From: Oscillospiraceae bacterium
GTDB taxonomy: Bacteria; Bacillota; Clostridia; Oscillospirales; Acutalibacteraceae
Assembly (NCBI GenBank): GCA_022650485.1
Contig: JALCPP010000007.1
Span: 1-64,000, forward strand
Direction: 5' to 3'
DNA: 64,000 nucleotides
Shown: one piece after another, positions 60,412 through 64,000 of the stretch
Layout: every line of letters begins with the position of its first letter
Numbering within the stretch: position 1 is the stretch's first letter
Made by a program: the position numbers and the translations under genes
The notes under the pieces: model-generated
What the model was told of the DNA's origin: nothing
What the model saw: only the letters and a program-made list of their open reading frames with translations
Databases searched by the model: none

Positions 60412-61584
60412 ATGGACTTATTCGATCAGCTGCCGCTTCTTCTGGACCCGATTCCAGACTTTCACACCGCCGGGCTTCCCTCCGGTGCGGAACCGGAACT
60501 CTGGCTTTCGGAACATCCCGCCCCGGCGAAAGATCTGCTGCGCGGATTTCTGCACGCAGGGGCGCAGACGCTGCGCGCGCCCACTTGGTGCGCCAACCGG
60601 TTCTGCCTGCCAAACTGCGATATTTCCGAGCTGAACCGCCAGCTTGTACAAATTGCACGGGAAGCAGCGGGCCCGAACAAACCCGTGGGCGGAATCATCG
60701 GACCCAGCGGGCTTTTTGTCCCGCCGCACGGCAGCTCCGATTTCGACGATATTTACGAAGGATACCGGGAACAAATCCGGGCTCTGGAAAAATCCGGTGT
60801 TGATTTTCTGCTGCTCGACGGTCTTCACGCTTTGTCTGACCTGCGTGCCGCACTGCTCGCCGCGCGTACCACCGGTCTTCCGGTTATAACGCTGATCTCC
60901 GTCGATTCCGACGGGCACACCATGACCGACGGCAGTCTGCTGCCGGATCTCATTACACTGCAGGCCATGGGTGCAGATGCAGTCGGCCTCAGCTGCCCTG
61001 CCACAACAGAACTGGCAGAACAGTTCCAGCTGGCACAGCGGCATGCCGCGGTTCCGTTCGCCGTTCGCCTGGAGTCCGGCGGTCTTTCCCCAAAGGCACT
61101 GTCTGAAGCCGCCATTCCTTTTTTGAAATCGGGCGTCAGAATTTTAGGCTGTGGAATTGGCGTAGGACCGGATCACATTGCGGCTTTGTCTAAGGTAATA
61201 AAAAAATTCGGCCCCCCCGAATTGCCGGAGGAACCGGACTGTGACGCCGCCTCGATTGAATCGGAAGCCTTTTTCCTTGGTGACGATATTATTCTCAGCG
61301 AGCCAATTGGCTGCACAAGCTCCCTCGCCGACGACCTGATCGATCTGGATGACGAACAGGTCACCGCCGCGCTGGTCAACGTAACAGAGCTGGATGATGC
61401 GGTACTGCTGGGCGCTGCCGGCGGCATGACCCGCCTTCCCATTGCGGTTCATGCGGACAGTCCCACCGTATTAGACGCGGCCCTGCGGTATTTTCAGGGC
61501 CGGCTGATTGTCGACTCCAACTGCCAAATAGAGCGGGAAATTCTTGAACCTCTGGCCGCAAAATACGGAGCGATTATTTATTAG
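60412..61584 (+). CDS. Homocysteine S-methyltransferase-like protein, altered zinc site
   Basis: 390 residues. A TIM barrel similar to the MetH N-terminal domain: GAQTLRAPTWCANRF, PVGGIIGPSG, LLLDGLHALSDLRAAL, GADAVGLSCP. The zinc motif GGCCGT is replaced by ILGCGIGVGPDHI, leaving one Cys of the pair plus the Cys of GLSC, so zinc binding is in doubt. After ~300 a short part (VHADSPTVLDAALRYFQGRLIVDSNCQ) resembles the start of a pterin-binding domain and then stops. It may be a shortened MetH relative working with separate subunits, or have another role. It ends 11 bp inside the convergent next gene. Confidence 0.7.
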   Translation: MDLFDQLPLLLDPIPDFHTAGLPSGAEPELWLSEHPAPAKDLLRGFLHAGAQTLRAPTWCANRFCLPNCDISELNRQLVQIAREAAGPNKPVGGIIGPSGLFVPPHGSSDFDDIYEGYREQIRALEKSGVDFLLLDGLHALSDLRAALLAARTTGLPVITLISVDSDGHTMTDGSLLPDLITLQAMGADAVGLSCPATTELAEQFQLAQRHAAVPFAVRLESGGLSPKALSEAAIPFLKSGVRILGCGIGVGPDHIAALSKVIKKFGPPELPEEPDCDAASIESEAFFLGDDIILSEPIGCTSSLADDLIDLDDEQVTAALVNVTELDDAVLLGAAGGMTRLPIAVHADSPTVLDAALRYFQGRLIVDSNCQIEREILEPLAAKYGAIIY

Positions 61585-61867
61585 GCTGCGAAACCTGCGC
61601 GCACGCCTGTTCATCATCCTGGATTTCCGGCACAGATTCATTTTGATCGGTATACTGCCGCTGTGCCGGATGCGCCGTGCGGTCCTGCTGCACCCATTCG
61701 TCCCAGCTTAAAAAAGCCAGGCAAAGCGAAGCAATCGCGAAAAAACAGGCAACCACGCCTGTCGTCAGCGCCCAATTGGTAATCTGGATTGGTCCAAGTG
61801 CCATGGAAATCAGAGTGAGGATCAGCCCGATGTTAAAGAAAATCATGGCGAGCCGTTCATTACTCAT
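61574..61867 (-). CDS. Small two-helix membrane protein
   Basis: 97 residues. Hydrophobic helices at ~7-27 and ~32-53, then a polar, Gln/Asp-rich tail. GAGG lies upstream inside rsmA. It overlaps the rsmA 3' end by 8 bp and so is probably cotranscribed. No family recognised. Confidence 0.65.
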   Translation of the reverse strand: MSNERLAMIFFNIGLILTLISMALGPIQITNWALTTGVVACFFAIASLCLAFLSWDEWVQQDRTAHPAQRQYTDQNESVPEIQDDEQACAQVSQPNK

Positions 61868-62723
61868 GTTTTATTTCCTCCAGTCTGTTTGAAAATTCCG
61901 CAAGCTGACTCATCGTCAGCTGCTCTGCCCGCGCATTCGGCGGAATCTCGGCACGCTGAAGTGCCGAAAGCACCTGGCTCTTTTCCAGCCCCAGCCCCGT
62001 AGAAACGGAATTTGAAACGGTCTTGCGCCTTTTTCCAAAAGCCGCGCGAACCAAAGCAAAGAAAGCTCTTTCACTTTTGACCTGAACGGACGGTTCCGGC
62101 AGAACATCCAGCCGAATCACCGCCGAATCCACATTCGGCCGCGGATAAAATGAAGTGCGCGGCACTTCAAATAAAATCTGCGGGTTCGTGTAGTAGCTGA
62201 CCGCAGCGCTCACGGCACCGCATGCCCGGGTGCCCGGCGGCGCGCACAGACGGCGGGCTGCCTCTTTCTGCACCATGACCGTCAGGGAACTGACCGGCAG
62301 GCGCTCCTCTAAAAAGCGCATGATTACGGGCGATGTGATATAGTAGGGCAGATTTGCACAAACGGCGGCTTTTGCTCCGCCGAATTTCTCTTTCAGCAGC
62401 GCCGCAAGGTCCAGCTTCAAAACATCGCCGGGAACAATCTCCACATTCCAGCAGTCGGTAAGCGTCTCCGCTAGAACAGGCATCAGACTGCCGTCAAGTT
62501 CCACCGCGACAACCTGACCGGCCCGTGCGGAAAGTTCTTTAGTCAGCACCCCAAATCCAGGGCCGATTTCCAGCACCCCCTTGGTCCCGTCCATGGCACA
62601 TGCGGCAGCCATACGCGGGCAAACGGATGGATCCGTTAAAAAATTCTGCCCCAGGGATTTTGAAAAGCGAAAACCGTGCCGTTTCAAAACGGCCTGTATG
62701 GTTGCAAGGTCCGTCAGTTCCAT
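61860..62723 (-). CDS. rsmA: 16S rRNA dimethyladenosine transferase
   Basis: 287 residues from ATG 62723 (GGAGGATC upstream; the longer in-frame opening crosses into the divergent promoter). FSKSLGQNFLTDPSV, VLEIGPGFGVLTKELSARAGQVVAVELD (SAM site), VCANLPYYITSPVI (NLPY catalytic motif) and FYPRPNVDSAVIRL. It dimethylates two adenines near the 3' end of 16S rRNA. Confidence 0.95.
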   Translation of the reverse strand: MELTDLATIQAVLKRHGFRFSKSLGQNFLTDPSVCPRMAAACAMDGTKGVLEIGPGFGVLTKELSARAGQVVAVELDGSLMPVLAETLTDCWNVEIVPGDVLKLDLAALLKEKFGGAKAAVCANLPYYITSPVIMRFLEERLPVSSLTVMVQKEAARRLCAPPGTRACGAVSAAVSYYTNPQILFEVPRTSFYPRPNVDSAVIRLDVLPEPSVQVKSERAFFALVRAAFGKRRKTVSNSVSTGLGLEKSQVLSALQRAEIPPNARAEQLTMSQLAEFSNRLEEIKHE

Positions 62724-62833
62724 TGTAATTGATCCTCCAATTGCTTTCTTAAGACATACCGGCCTGTCTTTTTGTGATTTAGATAAAATTTTTAATAGAT
62801 ATTCTTGTGATTTATTTTGGGAGGTTTTTTGTG

Positions 62834-63322
62834 ATGAAACGTACTGATAAGGCAAACTATTATCTGGATATAGCAGAAACCGTTTTAGAACGCGGGACCT
62901 GCTTAAGACGAAACTTCGGGGCGATCATCGTCAAGAATGACGAGATCGTTTCTACCGGGTATACCGGCGCTCCGCGCGGGCGAAAGAACTGCATCGACCT
63001 TGGTGTCTGTGTGCGGGAAACACTCAAAGTACCCCGCGGAGAACGCTATGAGCTCTGCCGTTCCGTCCATGCGGAGATGAACGCCATCATCAGCGCGCCG
63101 CGCGGCTCCATGATCGGCGCAACCCTGTACCTGGCCGGGCGCGAGGCTTCTTCCGGCTCTTATGTGGAAAATCCGTCCCCCTGCTCACTGTGCAAACGCA
63201 TGATTATCAACGCCGGCATCACCCGCGTTGTGGCAAGAACCAGCAAAACTGATTTTAACGTGACGGATGTACAGGACTGGGTGGAAAACGACGAATCACT
63301 CACTGGAAAATTCGGATATTAA
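62834..63322 (+). CDS. dCMP deaminase family protein
   Basis: 162 residues from ATG 62834 (GGGAGG upstream). Zinc/catalytic motifs SVHAEMNAI (HAE) and SPCSLCKRMI (PCxxC). N-terminal CLRRNFGAIIVKNDEIVSTGYTGAPRG is typical of ComEB/deoxycytidylate deaminases, which make dUMP for dTMP synthesis. Monocistronic, divergent from rsmA. Confidence 0.9.
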   Translation: MKRTDKANYYLDIAETVLERGTCLRRNFGAIIVKNDEIVSTGYTGAPRGRKNCIDLGVCVRETLKVPRGERYELCRSVHAEMNAIISAPRGSMIGATLYLAGREASSGSYVENPSPCSLCKRMIINAGITRVVARTSKTDFNVTDVQDWVENDESLTGKFGY

Positions 63323-63340
63323 ATAATACAGAAATTACAG

Positions 63341-63377
63341 CCCGCGCTCCTTCTAAAAAGGGATGCGCGGGTTTTTT
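63341..63377 (+). terminator. Terminator of the dCMP deaminase gene
   Basis: 7-bp stem CCCGCGC/GCGCGGG with a 17-nt loop and six T. Confidence 0.85.
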
Positions 63378-63412
63378 GCCGCGCATTTTTTTCATTTCAA
63401 AGCAATAATCAT

Positions 63413-64000
63413 TCAGGAAGATTCGGTTTCGTCTGCCTTTTTCTCCTGTTTGCCAAACGCATCGTCAGCTGCTTTTCGCGCAAGATCGATTAGAATTCTC
63501 TCATGATCAGTGTCATCCTGTCTGGGCCGCTCCGGAATTTGTGCATAAACTTCCCCCACTTTGGAGCGCATCCACAAACCAGGTGTAATCCGCATGGAAT
63601 ACCCGCACCCAGGTTCGGTCATCCAGTCATAAAACTTTGCTTTTGGAAGCCCGTACGTCGCCAGGATGGACATGATGGCACCCCCGTGCATCACCATTAC
63701 GGCAGAAGTGGTACCGGAACGCAGCAATCCCCCCACGATTTTTTCAAATGCCGCGCAGACTCTTCGGGCAAACGTACCGCCGTCCTCCCCATTCGGGGGC
63801 GTAACCGGCTCTCCGTTTCCGGAAATCCACCTGCGGAACCGATCGTCCTCTTCCGCAATTTGTCCGGCTGTTTTACCCTCCCAGTCACCGAAATCACATT
63901 CCCGTAAATCGGAAATCAAAATCGGCTTGGCGTCCGGGTAGAGAATAAGCATGGTCTCCTTACAGCGAAGCATCGGGCTGCACAGATATGCCTGTGCCTG
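63413..64000 (-). CDS. Histidine phosphatase family protein, N-terminus outside window
   Basis: 195 codons are visible; the frame runs off the right edge (the codons for SPMLRCKET are preceded by QAQAYLC). Family marks: SPMLRCKETM, ECDFGDWEGKTAGQI with the catalytic Glu region, and VMHGGAIMSIL with the second His. The RHG motif with the nucleophilic His must lie beyond 64000. Such enzymes dephosphorylate small phosphates (cobalamin precursor, sugar or phosphoglycerate). The C-terminal tail is charged (KQEKKADETESS). The ATG at 63973 is internal. Confidence 0.8.
   Translation of the reverse strand, partial: QAQAYLCSPMLRCKETMLILYPDAKPILISDLRECDFGDWEGKTAGQIAEEDDRFRRWISGNGEPVTPPNGEDGGTFARRVCAAFEKIVGGLLRSGTTSAVMVMHGGAIMSILATYGLPKAKFYDWMTEPGCGYSMRITPGLWMRSKVGEVYAQIPERPRQDDTDHERILIDLARKAADDAFGKQEKKADETESS

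Overview
The window looks like a chromosome segment of an endospore-forming, anaerobic Bacillota bacterium of the class Clostridia, most likely an Oscillospiraceae-type organism. The evidence is the spore sigma factors SigE and SigG with SpoIIGA and a YlmC-type protein, oxygen-sensitive pyruvate formate-lyase with its radical activase, an electron-bifurcating lactate dehydrogenase/Etf set, strong AGGAGG ribosome sites and several TTG/GTG starts. The genus is inference; lactate plus PFL metabolism would fit chain-elongating relatives such as Caproiciproducens.

Positions 1-24.0 kb are the right-hand part of an integrative conjugative element (ICE). It opens with the 3' end of a group II intron (domains V and VI) inside a large helicase/methylase gene. 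Conserved ICE genes follow (a small orphan, DUF3849, MobC, CD1845, relaxase). A low-GC, leftward restriction-type operon (Xre controller, GIY-YIG/DUF4357 nuclease, methylase-like subunit, 1340-aa helicase-methylase) sits between CD1845 and the relaxase. After the relaxase come four consecutive hairpins and an IS110-type insertion sequence whose transposase has an in-frame stop. A divergent carbohydrate gene set (12.6-20.0 kb) follows: GntR regulator, DUF1097 membrane protein, Old-Yellow-type flavoenzyme and FGGY kinase leftward; DeoC-like aldolase, TIM-barrel epimerase and zinc alcohol dehydrogenase rightward. Three matching 16-bp operator-like sites lie at its promoters. The ICE ends with a sigma-70-like factor, a structured leader with a micro-ORF, a small orphan and a large serine recombinase that stops 42 bp from tRNA-Ala(CGC). 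Beyond that tRNA lie three tandem ~102-bp repeats, each carrying the first 25 bases of the tRNA.

From 24.5 kb the content is chromosomal. A peptide-use operon (SSS symporter, M29 aminopeptidase, peptidase T, M24 peptidase) is followed by a ZTP (pfl) riboswitch in front of pflBA, then a convergent lctBCD-type lactate dehydrogenase/Etf operon with a palindrome at its promoter. Next are a cold-shock gene with a long structured leader, an SDR dehydrogenase, a GT2 glycosyltransferase, a YheO-type regulator, a YgjP-type metallopeptidase and rpsB-tsf.

The spore sigma cluster (43.7-48.5 kb) is unusual: spoIIGA-sigE and sigG-ylmC are separated by cca and a DNA glycosylase gene on the other strand. 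The spoIIGA promoter shows the wide -35/-10 spacing and 0A-like boxes known from Bacillus spoIIG. tRNA-Asp and tRNA-Thr, a lipoprotein, a phosphoesterase and a DacF-type carboxypeptidase follow. Then comes rpmG-secE-nusG-rplK-rplA-rplJ-rplL with an L10 leader, ending at a terminator without rpoB. The window closes with ddl, DUF1934-argS, a homocysteine methyltransferase-like gene, rsmA, dCMP deaminase and a truncated histidine phosphatase gene.
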